The position numbers and the translations under genes are program-made. A stretch of 64,000 nt of DNA from Flavobacterium sp. (GTDB taxonomy: Bacteria; Bacteroidota; Bacteroidia; Flavobacteriales; Flavobacteriaceae): the NCBI GenBank assembly GCA_014377455.1, contig JACMPO010000077.1:62001-126000 (forward strand), written 5' to 3'. Shown here one piece after another: positions 35,782 through 44,617 of the stretch; the stretch's first letter is position 1; each line of letters starts with the position of its first letter. Below the pieces are notes generated by a model. That model saw only the letters and a program-made list of their open reading frames with translations. It did not search any database and was not told where the DNA came from.

Positions 35782-38700
35782 ATGTTTAATAAATTTATAC
35801 AAAGACCCGTACTGTCTATTGTTATATCACTCATAATTGTGTTTTTAGGGGGATTGGCATTATTACAATTACCAGTAACACAATTCCCATCTATTTCGCC
35901 ACCCAAAGTTAATGTAACTGCAGATTATCCTGGAGCAAACAATGAGCTGATGATTAAATCAGTAGTGATTCCACTCGAGAGAGCCATAAACGGAATTCCT
36001 GGAATGAAGTATATCGCATCCAACGCTGGAAACGATGGTGAAGCGCAAATTCAAGTAGTATTTGAACTCGGAACCGATCCAAATATTGCAGCAGTAAATG
36101 TTCAAAATCGTGTAGCCGCAGTTGTAAATAAATTGCCTCCTATTGTAGTTCGCGAGGGAGTAAAAATTACCAGAGAAGAGTCTAATATGCTATTATACAT
36201 TAACTTATATAGTAAAGACCCGACTTTAGATGTAAATTTTCTTTTTAATTTCGCTGATATAAATTTGTTGTCAGAACTAAAGCGAGTTGATGGCGTTGGA
36301 TTTGCAGATATTCTAGGAAATAGAGAATATTCTATGAGAATTTGGTTAAAACCCGATAGAATGTTTGCTTATAAAATTTCGTCTACAGAAGTTATGGATG
36401 CCCTTAGCAATCAAAGTTTTGAAGCATCACCAGGTAGATTAGGCGAAAGCTCTGGGAAAAAATCTCAGGCGTTTGAATATGTTTTAAAATACCCCGGTCG
36501 TTATACTACAAAGGAACAATATGACAATATTATAATTCGATCAAATCCTAACGGCGAATTGCTTCGTTTAAAAGATGTTGCGCAAGTCGAATTTGGAAAT
36601 GCTTACTATGATTTATATTCAAAATTAAACGGAAAACCGTCTGCTGCAATTGTTATCAAGCAATCTTACGGAAGTAATGCCAGCAAAGTAATTGAAAATG
36701 TAAAAAAGAAATTAGAAGAAATTAAATCTTCTTCATTCCCAAAAGGAATGGATTATGAAATTGGGTATGATGTATCAAAATTTCTAGATGCCTCAATTGA
36801 AAAAGTAATTCACACACTTGTAGAAGCCTTTTTACTTGTTTCGTTAGTTGTATTTGTCTTTTTGGGTGATTGGCGTTCAACTTTAATACCTGCAATTGCA
36901 GTTCCTGTTTCATTGGTTGGAACTTTCTTCTTTATGCAAATTTTTGGAATCACGATCAACTTGATCACCCTTTTTGCCTTGGTTCTTGCAATTGGTATTG
37001 TAGTTGATGATGCTATAGTCGTCGTCGAGGCTGTGCATACTAAAATGGAAGAATTTCATGTAACTCCACTTGAGGCTACAAAACTGGCAATGAAAGATAT
37101 AGGAGGCGCAATCATCGCCATTACACTTGTTATGGCAGCCGTATTTATTCCCGTTTCGTTTATGCCTGGTCCTGTGGGTATTTTTTACAGACAGTTCTCT
37201 GTAACAATGGCTACTGCAATTATTTTATCGGGTATTGTTGCATTAACATTTACACCAGCCCTATGTGCAATGATACTCAAAAATACTCACGGAATAGAGA
37301 AAAAAAATAATATATTAAACCGATTTTTGGCTGGATTTAACAACCAGTTTAGTCGTCTACAAAGTAAATACCAAAAAATTATAACTTTAATAGTAAATAG
37401 AAGAGTAGTAACGGTTATTGTGATTTTACTTTTTTGCCTTGGCACTTGGGGATTGAGCTCTACGGTTCCCTCTGGATTTATTCCAAATGAAGATCAGGGT
37501 ATTTTTTATGGAATCATACAAACACCACCGGGATCTACCTTAGAACGAACAGATGAGGTTGCGGGTGAACTCCAAAAAATTGCTTCTACAATTGATGAGG
37601 TAAAATCTGTTTCTTCTACTGCAGGATATGAAATATTATCAGAAGGTACTGGTTCTAACTCAGGTAGTTGCTTAATCAATCTTAAAAATTGGGACGAAAG
37701 AAAACGTACCACTCAAGAGGTTATGAAAGAGTTGGAAGAAAAAGCTAAAAATATTAAAGGAGCAACCATAGAGTTTTTTCCACCTCCTGCTGTTCCTGGT
37801 TACGGAGCTGCTGGTGGTTTTGAATTACGTCTTGTAGATAAAGCAGGTAGTGGCGACTTTAAAAAAATGGAAACTGTTAGTAACAGTTTTGTAAAAGAGC
37901 TTAACAAACGCCCTGAACTATCCTCGGTGTTTACATTTTATAGTGCTAGTTTTCCACAATACATGCTGAGGGTTGATAATGATAAAGCAGAACAAAAAGG
38001 AGTTGATATTGGTGATGCTATGGATAATCTCTCTAGATTTATTGGTAGTGATTATCAAACTAATTTCATTAAATATGACAGGCAATATAAAGTAATGGTT
38101 CAAGCATTGCCTCAATATAGAGCAATGCCAGAGGATGTGTTAAAATATTACACTAAGAATGATAAAGGTGAAATGGTTCCTTATGGCGCTTTTATGAGAG
38201 TAGAAAAAGTATTTGGACTTTCTGAAATTAACAGACATAATTTATACAACGCCTCTCAAATTAGTGGCGGTCCAGCATCTGGTTACAGTAGTGGAACTGC
38301 TCTTAAAACGGTAGAGGAAGTTGCAACTAAAACATTACCAAAGGGTTTTGGAATCGAATGGGCAGGAATTTCAATTGACGAATCTAGACAGGGTAATCAA
38401 GCCATATATATATTCTTAATATCTTTAATATTTGTTTATTTAGTATTATCGGCACAATATGAAAGTTTTATGTTGCCACTACCAATTATTTTCTCGTTGC
38501 CGGTAGGTATTTTTGGAGCATTCTTTTTCTTGAAAATCTTAGGACTTGAAAACAACATTTATGCCCAAATTGCAATGGTAATGTTAATAGGGATTCTAGG
38601 GAAAAATGCAGTATTGATTGTTGAATTTGCCGTTCAAAGACATGCGGCAGGTAAATCTCCTAAAAAAGCTGCAATAGAGGGAGCTTTAGCACGACTCCGA

Positions 38701-38943
38701 CCTATTTTAATGACTTCATTCGCATTTATCGCAGGACTGATTCCATTAGTAATTGCATCTGGACCAGGTGCAATAGGAAATAGAACTATTGGTGCTGCTG
38801 CAGCAGGAGGAATGCTCTTCGGAACCATATTTGGAGTAATAATTATTCCTGGATTATATTTTATGTTTGCGAAAATATCTGAAAAACATATTTTGATTGA
38901 CGATGAAGAAGAAAAAACATTAACTAATGAAATTGATGAATAA
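35782..38943 (+). CDS. RND multidrug efflux pump (HAE1/AcrB family)
   Basis: A 1053-residue proton-driven inner-membrane pump with twelve helices in two repeats and large periplasmic loops. It opens MFNKFIQRPVLSIVISLIIVFLGGLALLQLPVTQFP, the HAE1 signature. The proton-relay Asp pair is in helix 4 (AIGIVVDDAIVVVE) and the Lys region in GILGKNAVLIVEFA; MAAVFIPVSFMPGP follows helix 4. Length and domain order are normal. The channel gene overlaps its 3' end. Substrates cannot be predicted. Confidence 0.96.
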   Translation: MFNKFIQRPVLSIVISLIIVFLGGLALLQLPVTQFPSISPPKVNVTADYPGANNELMIKSVVIPLERAINGIPGMKYIASNAGNDGEAQIQVVFELGTDPNIAAVNVQNRVAAVVNKLPPIVVREGVKITREESNMLLYINLYSKDPTLDVNFLFNFADINLLSELKRVDGVGFADILGNREYSMRIWLKPDRMFAYKISSTEVMDALSNQSFEASPGRLGESSGKKSQAFEYVLKYPGRYTTKEQYDNIIIRSNPNGELLRLKDVAQVEFGNAYYDLYSKLNGKPSAAIVIKQSYGSNASKVIENVKKKLEEIKSSSFPKGMDYEIGYDVSKFLDASIEKVIHTLVEAFLLVSLVVFVFLGDWRSTLIPAIAVPVSLVGTFFFMQIFGITINLITLFALVLAIGIVVDDAIVVVEAVHTKMEEFHVTPLEATKLAMKDIGGAIIAITLVMAAVFIPVSFMPGPVGIFYRQFSVTMATAIILSGIVALTFTPALCAMILKNTHGIEKKNNILNRFLAGFNNQFSRLQSKYQKIITLIVNRRVVTVIVILLFCLGTWGLSSTVPSGFIPNEDQGIFYGIIQTPPGSTLERTDEVAGELQKIASTIDEVKSVSSTAGYEILSEGTGSNSGSCLINLKNWDERKRTTQEVMKELEEKAKNIKGATIEFFPPPAVPGYGAAGGFELRLVDKAGSGDFKKMETVSNSFVKELNKRPELSSVFTFYSASFPQYMLRVDNDKAEQKGVDIGDAMDNLSRFIGSDYQTNFIKYDRQYKVMVQALPQYRAMPEDVLKYYTKNDKGEMVPYGAFMRVEKVFGLSEINRHNLYNASQISGGPASGYSSGTALKTVEEVATKTLPKGFGIEWAGISIDESRQGNQAIYIFLISLIFVYLVLSAQYESFMLPLPIIFSLPVGIFGAFFFLKILGLENNIYAQIAMVMLIGILGKNAVLIVEFAVQRHAAGKSPKKAAIEGALARLRPILMTSFAFIAGLIPLVIASGPGAIGNRTIGAAAAGGMLFGTIFGVIIIPGLYFMFAKISEKHILIDDEEEKTLTNEIDE

Positions 38944-40381
38944 TAAAATGAATTTATTTAAAAAACATATTAAGATAAGTGTATCTCTACTTCTAGTTTT
39001 TTTTGCTAGTTGTAAATCGCTAACTCCTGTTCAAGATATAAATAAACAACAAATGCCTGCGGTTTATGTTGAAACTAATGATACCATAAATTCAGCTTCA
39101 ATAAAATGGAAAAATTTCTTTAGCGATAAAAACCTTGGAGATTTGATCGATGTAGCGCTTAAAAATAATATCGATTTGCAAATGACTTTGCAAGACATTG
39201 AAATTGCGAGAAATAATGTAAAACTTCGCGCCGGAATGTTATTGCCTAGTGTATCTGGAGGAATATCTGCTGGAAATGAAAAAGTTGGTTTATATACCAG
39301 TCAAGGTGCGGGTGACTCTTCTGCAGAAATCACGCCTGGTCAAGTAGTACCAGAATCCTTAAACGATTTTAGACTCGGGTTGCACGCAAGTTGGGAAGTT
39401 GATATTTGGAAAAAGTTACGAAATTCTAAAAAAGCAGCGGCAACACGATATTTAGCAACTATTCAAGGGAAAAATTTTGTAATTACAAACCTGATTGCTG
39501 AAATTGCCAATTCGTATTATGAGTTACTTTCTTTAGATAATCAACTTGACGTAATTGAAGAAACAATTGCTTTGCAAAAAAATGCTCTCGAAATTGTAAA
39601 AGTTCAAAAAGAAGCCGCTCGAGTATCGGAATTGGCAGTAAAAAAATATGAAGCCGAAGTTTTAAACTCACGATCTTTAGCATTTGATATTCAACAACAA
39701 ATCAAAGAAAACGAAAATAAAATTAATTTCCTTTTAGGCAGATATCCACAACCTATTGTACGAGACAAAGTTGCATTTATAAACGAAATGCCACAACAAA
39801 TAAAATCGGGTATTCCATCGCAACTTCTAGCTAATCGACCTGATATTAAACAAGCCGAACTGGAATTATTTGCAACAAAATGTGATGTTAAGGCAGCTCA
39901 AGCAGAATTTTATCCATCTTTTAATATATCTGGAGGTTTAGGATTTCAAGCTTTTAAACCATCATTACTTTTTACTGCACCAGAATCATTAGCATATTCT
40001 ATATTGGGCGAACTTACTGCGCCATTGATAAATAGAAGTGCAATAAAAGCAGAGTTTAATAAGGCAAAAGCGATTCAAGTACAAGCGATGTACAATTATC
40101 AAAAAACAATTTTAACCGGTTATGTTGAAGTTTCTAATTTATTGTCTAACATTAAAAATTTAGAACAATTATACGATTTGAAAAATAAGCAAGTACAAGC
40201 CTTGAAAACTTCAATTGATATTTCAAACGACTTATTTAAGTCAAACAAAGTGGATTATTTTGAAGTATTAATGACTCAAAGAGATGCTTTATCGTCAAAA
40301 TTGGAATTGCTTGAAGCAAAGAAAAGACAGTTTAATGCTGTAATAAATATTTATAGATCTCTTGGTGGGGGATGGAATTAA
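38936..40381 (+). CDS. RND efflux outer-membrane channel lipoprotein (TolC/NodT-like)
   Basis: An outer-membrane factor of about 480 residues forming the exit duct of the upstream RND pump. A lipoprotein signal is visible (SVSLLLVFFASCKSLTP), then two OEP repeats with long coiled coils (e.g. ALKNNIDLQMTLQDIEIARNNVKLRAGMLLPSVSGG and ANRPDIKQAELELFATKCDVKAAQAEFYPSFNISGG). Starts at 38927, 38936 and 38948 are all in frame; 38936 overlaps the pump stop and suggests coupling, while 38948 gives the cleanest signal peptide. It completes the adaptor-pump-channel operon. Confidence 0.94.
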   Translation: MNNKMNLFKKHIKISVSLLLVFFASCKSLTPVQDINKQQMPAVYVETNDTINSASIKWKNFFSDKNLGDLIDVALKNNIDLQMTLQDIEIARNNVKLRAGMLLPSVSGGISAGNEKVGLYTSQGAGDSSAEITPGQVVPESLNDFRLGLHASWEVDIWKKLRNSKKAAATRYLATIQGKNFVITNLIAEIANSYYELLSLDNQLDVIEETIALQKNALEIVKVQKEAARVSELAVKKYEAEVLNSRSLAFDIQQQIKENENKINFLLGRYPQPIVRDKVAFINEMPQQIKSGIPSQLLANRPDIKQAELELFATKCDVKAAQAEFYPSFNISGGLGFQAFKPSLLFTAPESLAYSILGELTAPLINRSAIKAEFNKAKAIQVQAMYNYQKTILTGYVEVSNLLSNIKNLEQLYDLKNKQVQALKTSIDISNDLFKSNKVDYFEVLMTQRDALSSKLELLEAKKRQFNAVINIYRSLGGGWN

Positions 40382-40402
40382 GAATTTATTTTGGTATCAA
40401 AG

Positions 40403-40972
40403 CTATTTCCATTGCACAGTTTCCACCAGTCGTTTTATATCATTTCTAATATATTCAGCTGCGGGCATGATGGAATCAAAATTAGGTTTTGCATAAAAAT
40501 AAACAGAGCCAGTTAAAAAATGTTTAGTGCTGTCGGTTACATAAAATTGAGCATTTGTCGCCGCATTTCCAGATACTTTATAAAACATTCCATATACTTT
40601 TTTCTTTGGATTCAAAAAAGGTTGTTCTAAGATATCATCTGCTTTAATAACATGTTCGTAAGTAAGTTTTTGAGCATCCCGAAGTAAGTTTACAATATTT
40701 CCAGATACTGGTTTATAAGTTAAATATATGGTAGCTTTCATTTTTGGGTACGAAATTGTAAAACCACACTCTTTTTCCTCTTTTATAATAGCTTCAGAAT
40801 TCATTTCGAATATAAAAGGACAGTGATTGCTAAACTGATCATATTTAGCAACAGGATATTCTAATCGCAACTGGCTGGCTGGCTTTGGCAAAACAACATC
40901 TTTACAACTTAAAAAAAACAAGGCACTAAAAAAGACAGTTAATCCAACTATATATTTTTTCTTACTAAACAT
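40403..40972 (-). CDS. gldD: Gliding motility lipoprotein GldD
   Basis: A 189-residue lipoprotein (lipobox FFLSC, Cys23) that matches GldD, an essential gliding-motility protein of Flavobacterium. Recognisable segments are PKPASQLRLEYPVAKY, CPFIFEMNSEA, CGFTISYPKMKATIYLTYKPV and MFYKVSGNAATNAQFYVTDSTKHFLTGSVYFYAKPNFDSI. It overlaps the 3' end of gldE by 8 bases, the gldE-gldD arrangement known in F. johnsoniae. It is thought to act with the Gld/type IX secretion machinery in the envelope, but its biochemical role is not known. Confidence 0.94.
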   Translation of the reverse strand: MFSKKKYIVGLTVFFSALFFLSCKDVVLPKPASQLRLEYPVAKYDQFSNHCPFIFEMNSEAIIKEEKECGFTISYPKMKATIYLTYKPVSGNIVNLLRDAQKLTYEHVIKADDILEQPFLNPKKKVYGMFYKVSGNAATNAQFYVTDSTKHFLTGSVYFYAKPNFDSIMPAAEYIRNDIKRLVETVQWK

Positions 40973-42263
40973 CTACAGTAACTTTTATTTGTTTTACTCT
41001 TTTTTTATCGACCACAACAATAGTAAAAAGGCAATTTTCAAACTGAATTTTCTGTCCTTTTTTGGGGAAATTTCCTAGAATTTCTAATATAAAACCTGCT
41101 AATGTTTCAGCTTCTCCTTTTTGAATTTCAAAAATATTTTCGTCTACGTTTATAATACGGTAAAAATCTTTTAAATTTATTTTCCCTTCAAACAAATAAT
41201 TTTGATCGTCTATTTTAGAATAATTGATATTATCATCATCAAACTCATCACTGATATCGCCTACAATCTCCTCAATAACATCTTCTAACGATACTAAACC
41301 TGATGTGCCACCATATTCATCTACCACAATGGCTAAATGGCTTTTCATTCTTTGAAAATCTTTAAGTAAATTATCTAATTTTTTATTTTCAGGAACAAAA
41401 AAAGGTTCACGCAACAGTGGTTTCCAGTTAAAATCCTTTTCATTTATGTAGGGAATTAAATCTTTTATAAACAAAACTCCTTTTATGTTATCTATTGAGT
41501 CTTCATAAACTGGAATTCGGGAATATCCCTTTTCAACAATTTTAGGATAAATGGTAGCAAAAGATTCTTCTATTTCAATAGCAAAAATATCTATTCTAGG
41601 ACTCATAACTTGCTTGGTATCAGTATTTCCAAAGGATACAATTCCTTCTAAAATTTTCTGTTCTTCGGTAGATGTATCTTCGGTAGATGTTAATTCTAAG
41701 GCTTGCGACAACTGATCGACCGAAAAATTACTTTTTTGTTTACCCAGTTTTTCTTGTAAAAAAATAGTGAGTGATCGCATTGGCAAACTTATTGGCGAAA
41801 GTAATTTGTCTAATATTGATAATGGATATACTATAAAAGATGCAAATTTTACGTTATTTCGACTGGCGTACACTTTGGGTAAAACTTCCCCAAATAATAA
41901 AATTAAAAATGTAACTAGTATTACTTCAACTGCAAACTTAACAATTGGGGATGCAATTTGAGAGAATACTTCATCTAAAGAAAATGAAAAAAGTATGACA
42001 ATTGCGATGTGCAAAAAATTATTAGCAACCAAAATTGTCGCTAAAAGTTTTTTAGGTTTTGATAATAATCTGTTAATTACTTGTGCTTTTGGTGTGTTTT
42101 TTATTGCTAAATCGGCAAGATTTTGAGGAGATAAAGAAAAAAGTGCAACTTCGGTAGCTGCGACCATTGCGCAACAAAAAAGTAAAATTAAAACACCACA
42201 AATCCCAATAACTAAATTAGTATTTAGAATTAAAAAGAATAATAAACTGGGTTCTGGATCCAA
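40965..42263 (-). CDS. gldE: Gliding motility-associated protein GldE (CNNM/CBS/CorC_HlyC)
   Basis: A 432-residue membrane protein with an N-terminal CNNM transmembrane domain (about 15-180), a CBS pair (about 210-330: VMSPRIDIFAIEIEES, GYSRIPVYEDSIDNIKGVLFIKDLI, KSHLAIVVDEYGGTSGLVSLEDVIEEIVGDI) and a C-terminal CorC/HlyC domain. This architecture is that of ion-transport-related hemolysin-like proteins; the position before gldD identifies GldE. Around residue 191 a 15-base tandem duplication encodes TSTED-TSTEE, a short acidic insert between membrane and CBS parts. It lies 24 bases after ssb on the same strand. Confidence 0.93.
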   Translation of the reverse strand: MDPEPSLLFFLILNTNLVIGICGVLILLFCCAMVAATEVALFSLSPQNLADLAIKNTPKAQVINRLLSKPKKLLATILVANNFLHIAIVILFSFSLDEVFSQIASPIVKFAVEVILVTFLILLFGEVLPKVYASRNNVKFASFIVYPLSILDKLLSPISLPMRSLTIFLQEKLGKQKSNFSVDQLSQALELTSTEDTSTEEQKILEGIVSFGNTDTKQVMSPRIDIFAIEIEESFATIYPKIVEKGYSRIPVYEDSIDNIKGVLFIKDLIPYINEKDFNWKPLLREPFFVPENKKLDNLLKDFQRMKSHLAIVVDEYGGTSGLVSLEDVIEEIVGDISDEFDDDNINYSKIDDQNYLFEGKINLKDFYRIINVDENIFEIQKGEAETLAGFILEILGNFPKKGQKIQFENCLFTIVVVDKKRVKQIKVTVDV

Positions 42264-42287
42264 GTTGGGATAATTAGTTTAACAATA

Positions 42288-42725
42288 TTAAAAGGGCAAA
42301 TCATTTATAGGACGTTGCTCATTTGAAGCGTCAAAATTAATGCTTTTTGAGTCTGGATTTGGAATATTCTTGTTACCCTCAGTATCTTTTTTAACGTTTA
42401 GAAAAGTAAATTCGGTTACCTGAATTTCGGTAGTATATTTTGTTGTACCATCATCAGCAGTCCATTGTCGCGATTTTATTCTTCCTTCAACATAAATTTT
42501 ATCTCCTTTTGATAAATATTTCTCACAAATTTCGGCAGCTTTATTTCTTACTACAAGATTGTGCCATTCTGTTGAAGTTATTTTTTCGTTAGTTTGTTTG
42601 TTGATATAAATTTCATTCGTAGCCAAGGGAAAACGACCAATGCAGTTGCCACCTTCAAAATAGTGCATTTTTATATCGTCACCAAGATGACCTATAAGCA
42701 TAACTTTATTTAATGTTCCTGCCAT
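42288..42725 (-). CDS. ssb: Single-stranded DNA-binding protein
   Basis: A 145-residue SSB with an N-terminal OB fold (about 1-108: NKVMLIGHLGDDIKMHYFEGGNCIGRFPLATNE, TSTEWHNLVVRNKAAEICEKYLSKGDKIYVEGRI) and a short disordered tail ending in the acidic-hydrophobic tip INDLPF, which recruits repair proteins. It lies 39 bases after mutY and 24 bases before gldE. A TAATTTTG box 20 bases upstream of the start is a possible own promoter. Confidence 0.95.
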   Translation of the reverse strand: MAGTLNKVMLIGHLGDDIKMHYFEGGNCIGRFPLATNEIYINKQTNEKITSTEWHNLVVRNKAAEICEKYLSKGDKIYVEGRIKSRQWTADDGTTKYTTEIQVTEFTFLNVKKDTEGNKNIPNPDSKSINFDASNEQRPINDLPF

Positions 42726-42745
42726 AATGCTAGAAGTTTGTGTAT

Positions 42746-42753
42746 CAAAATTA
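42746..42753 (-). promoter_or_regulatory. Putative -7 box of ssb
   Basis: TAATTTTG on the minus strand, 20 bases before the ssb start, in the mutY-ssb gap. A -33 element would fall within the mutY coding end. Confidence 0.4.
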
Positions 42754-42764
42754 CAAATAAATAA

Positions 42765-43802
42765 TTAATTCAAATACTTTTCGATGAAATTATGAATAAC
42801 TATGGGAAAAGGATATTTTTTTAATGTTTCTAATGATGTTCCTGTGGAATTTAAAGTGCTAACTTTTACTTCATAAAATCGGATATACAGCTTTTGATGT
42901 GATAATTTATGGATGATTATTTTCTCGTTAAACAGTATAATATTTTCAACATTGTTTGATTTTAAAACAGTTTTAATTTCAGAAACAATTGTATCAAAAT
43001 TTTCATCTTTTAATAATTCAATAACAGGAAATTCATAAAGATTTTGCCAAATCCCTTTGTCAATTCTTTTTTGGATTACTGTTTTATTTTCCGAATCTAA
43101 CATGATTAGATAGTTTAAATACCTATTAAGTACTTTAGTTTTCTTGATTTTAATGGGCAATTCACTTACTTTTTTAAATTTTAAAGCAAGACAAGAATTA
43201 TTAAAAATACAGTTGTTGCAATCGGGATTTTTAGGGACACATTGCAAAGCTCCAAACTCCATAATTGCTTGATTAAACAGTGCTGGATTATTTGCTGGAA
43301 TTAATTCTTGAGCTAAACTTGTAAATTCTTTTTTTGCTCCAGAAGATGCAATATCGGTTTCAATATCAAAATATCTTGCCAAAACTCTAAAAACATTTCC
43401 ATCTACTACTGGAACAACTTCATTAAAAGCGAAAGACGCAATTGCAGCTGCAGTATATTCGCCAATTCCTTTAAGCTTTAATAAATTTTGATAGTTATTG
43501 GGGAAAATTCCGTTGTATTCAAATGCAATAATTTGTGCGGTTTTATGCATGTTTCTGGCTCGAGAATAATAACCAAGTCCTTGCCAAAGTTTTAAAACTT
43601 GCTCCTCGGTGGCGTGAGCTAAATCAAAAACAGTTGGAAAATTTTCTACAAATTTTAAAAAATAAGGCATTCCTTGTGAAACTCTAGTTTGTTGCAACAT
43701 TATTTCCGATAACCAAATTGGATAGGGATTTGTAGTATTACGCCAAGGCAAATCACGTTTATTTTGTAAATACCATTGCAATAATGAGTTAGAAAAATTC
43801 AT
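42765..43802 (-). CDS. mutY: A/G-specific adenine glycosylase MutY
   Basis: A 345-residue DNA-repair enzyme that removes adenine opposite 8-oxoguanine. Visible are the helix-hairpin-helix LKLKGIGEYTAAAIASFAFNEVVPVVDGNVFRVLARYF with the catalytic Asp, the Glu segment SEIMLQQTRVSQG, the 4Fe-4S loop CVPKNPDCNNCIFNNSC (C-x6-C-x2-C-x5-C), and a C-terminal NUDIX-like domain for 8-oxoG recognition. Divergent from the HU gene, with a promoter box (TACTTTTG) 16 bases upstream. Confidence 0.96.
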   Translation of the reverse strand: MNFSNSLLQWYLQNKRDLPWRNTTNPYPIWLSEIMLQQTRVSQGMPYFLKFVENFPTVFDLAHATEEQVLKLWQGLGYYSRARNMHKTAQIIAFEYNGIFPNNYQNLLKLKGIGEYTAAAIASFAFNEVVPVVDGNVFRVLARYFDIETDIASSGAKKEFTSLAQELIPANNPALFNQAIMEFGALQCVPKNPDCNNCIFNNSCLALKFKKVSELPIKIKKTKVLNRYLNYLIMLDSENKTVIQKRIDKGIWQNLYEFPVIELLKDENFDTIVSEIKTVLKSNNVENIILFNEKIIIHKLSHQKLYIRFYEVKVSTLNSTGTSLETLKKYPFPIVIHNFIEKYLN

Positions 43803-43818
43803 ATTATGAAGTAAGTTG

Positions 43819-43826
43819 CAAAAGTA
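43819..43826 (-). promoter_or_regulatory. Putative -7 box of mutY
   Basis: TACTTTTG on the minus strand, 16 bases before the mutY start. The nearest TTG lies 25 bases upstream, slightly beyond the usual range. Confidence 0.45.
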
Positions 43827-43860
43827 AAAGTTTATATCATTAAATTTTAATCAATTATCC

Positions 43861-43892
43861 TTGAAATATTGTTTTTTTAATTCCTATATTTG
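43861..43892 (+). promoter_or_regulatory. Promoter of the HU gene
   Basis: TTG (43861-43863), 21-base spacer, TATATTTG (43885-43892) followed by CA: a complete TTG-N21-TAnnTTTG promoter. Leader to the ATG is about 50 bases, AT-rich and without a Shine-Dalgarno sequence. Confidence 0.7.
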
Positions 43893-43949
43893 CACACTCA
43901 AAAAAATACACATAATTAAATTACATATTATTAATAAATACGAAAGAAA

Positions 43950-44243
43950 ATGACGAAAGCAGATATCGTAGCTAAAATTTCTGAAAAGAAAGGTCTTGAA
44001 AAAATTGACGTTCAAGCAGTAGTTGAAGCATTTATGGAAGAAGTAAAAGATTCTTTAGAAGGTGGAGACAATGTTTACTTAAGAGGGTTTGGAAGTTTCA
44101 TAATCAAAACTAGAGCTGAAAAAACAGGTAGAAATATTTCAAAAAATACTACTATAAAAATTCCTGCACACAATATTCCTGCATTTAAACCAGCAAAAGT
44201 ATTTGTTGAAGGAGTAAAAACTAAAACTGAAGTTCCAGTTTAA
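43950..44243 (+). CDS. HU-family DNA-binding protein
   Basis: A 97-residue nucleoid protein that bends DNA as a dimer. The full bacterial HU pattern is present: MTKADIVAKISEKKGLEKIDVQAVVEAFMEEVKDSL, GDNVYLRGFGSFIIKTRAEKTGRNISKNTTIKIPAHNIPAFKPAKVF, including the arm with conserved Arg, Asn and Pro. It has a strong promoter and is divergent from mutY. A 30-residue basic gene follows after 33 bases and is probably on the same transcript. Confidence 0.95.
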   Translation: MTKADIVAKISEKKGLEKIDVQAVVEAFMEEVKDSLEGGDNVYLRGFGSFIIKTRAEKTGRNISKNTTIKIPAHNIPAFKPAKVFVEGVKTKTEVPV

Positions 44244-44276
44244 AAAATATTTATTAATCACACTAAACAGTACATT

Positions 44277-44369
44277 ATGCCAAGTGGTAAGAAAAGAAAA
44301 AGACATAAGGTTGCAACGCACAAACGTAAAAAACGTGCAAGAGCAAACCGACACAAAAAGAAAAAGTAG
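44277..44369 (+). CDS. 30-residue highly basic protein, AURKAIP1/COX24-like
   Basis: A 30-codon reading frame starting MPSGKKRKRHKVATHK and ending in four Lys, with 19 Lys/Arg residues and no acidic residue. It has a complete ATG-to-TAG frame 33 bases after the HU gene and a hairpin terminator at its end. The composition and KRKRHKVATHKRKKRARANRHKKK pattern (here split: basic blocks around HKVATHK) resemble the AURKAIP1/COX24 C-terminal domain, known from the mitochondrial small-subunit protein mS38, so a ribosome-bound peptide is likely. From memory, the same small gene lies between HU and RNase G genes in related genomes. Confidence 0.75.
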   Translation: MPSGKKRKRHKVATHKRKKRARANRHKKKK

Positions 44370-44386
44370 TTTTAAACTACTTTTTT
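44361..44386 (+). terminator. Terminator after the HU/basic-protein unit
   Basis: Palindrome AAAAAGTAGTTT / AAACTACTTTTT overlapping the stop codon of the basic protein, followed by T and C. It closes the HU transcription unit; 44387-44617 before RNase G is AT-rich and holds no recognisable element. Confidence 0.8.
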
Positions 44387-44617
44387 CTTTTTAAACGTTC
44401 ATTGAAAATGAAATTTAATAAACAGTATTCATAACATTTTGTATCTAACAAATGCTATGTTGCTTTAAATATAAATTTCATCGGGTAATACCTGTAAAAA
44501 AATATTATTTAATCCATCCTTACCATGTGTTCGTGGTTTACAGTTGACTACTAATTGTTAATCAACTACATAGCAAACAACAACCATAAACTAATTGTTT
44601 GGATAAAAATTTACAAC

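Noticed and set aside
40965..42263. Haemolysin or magnesium/cobalt efflux gene
   Set aside because: The CNNM-CBS-CorC architecture fits, but its position overlapping gldD and behind mutY-ssb identifies GldE.
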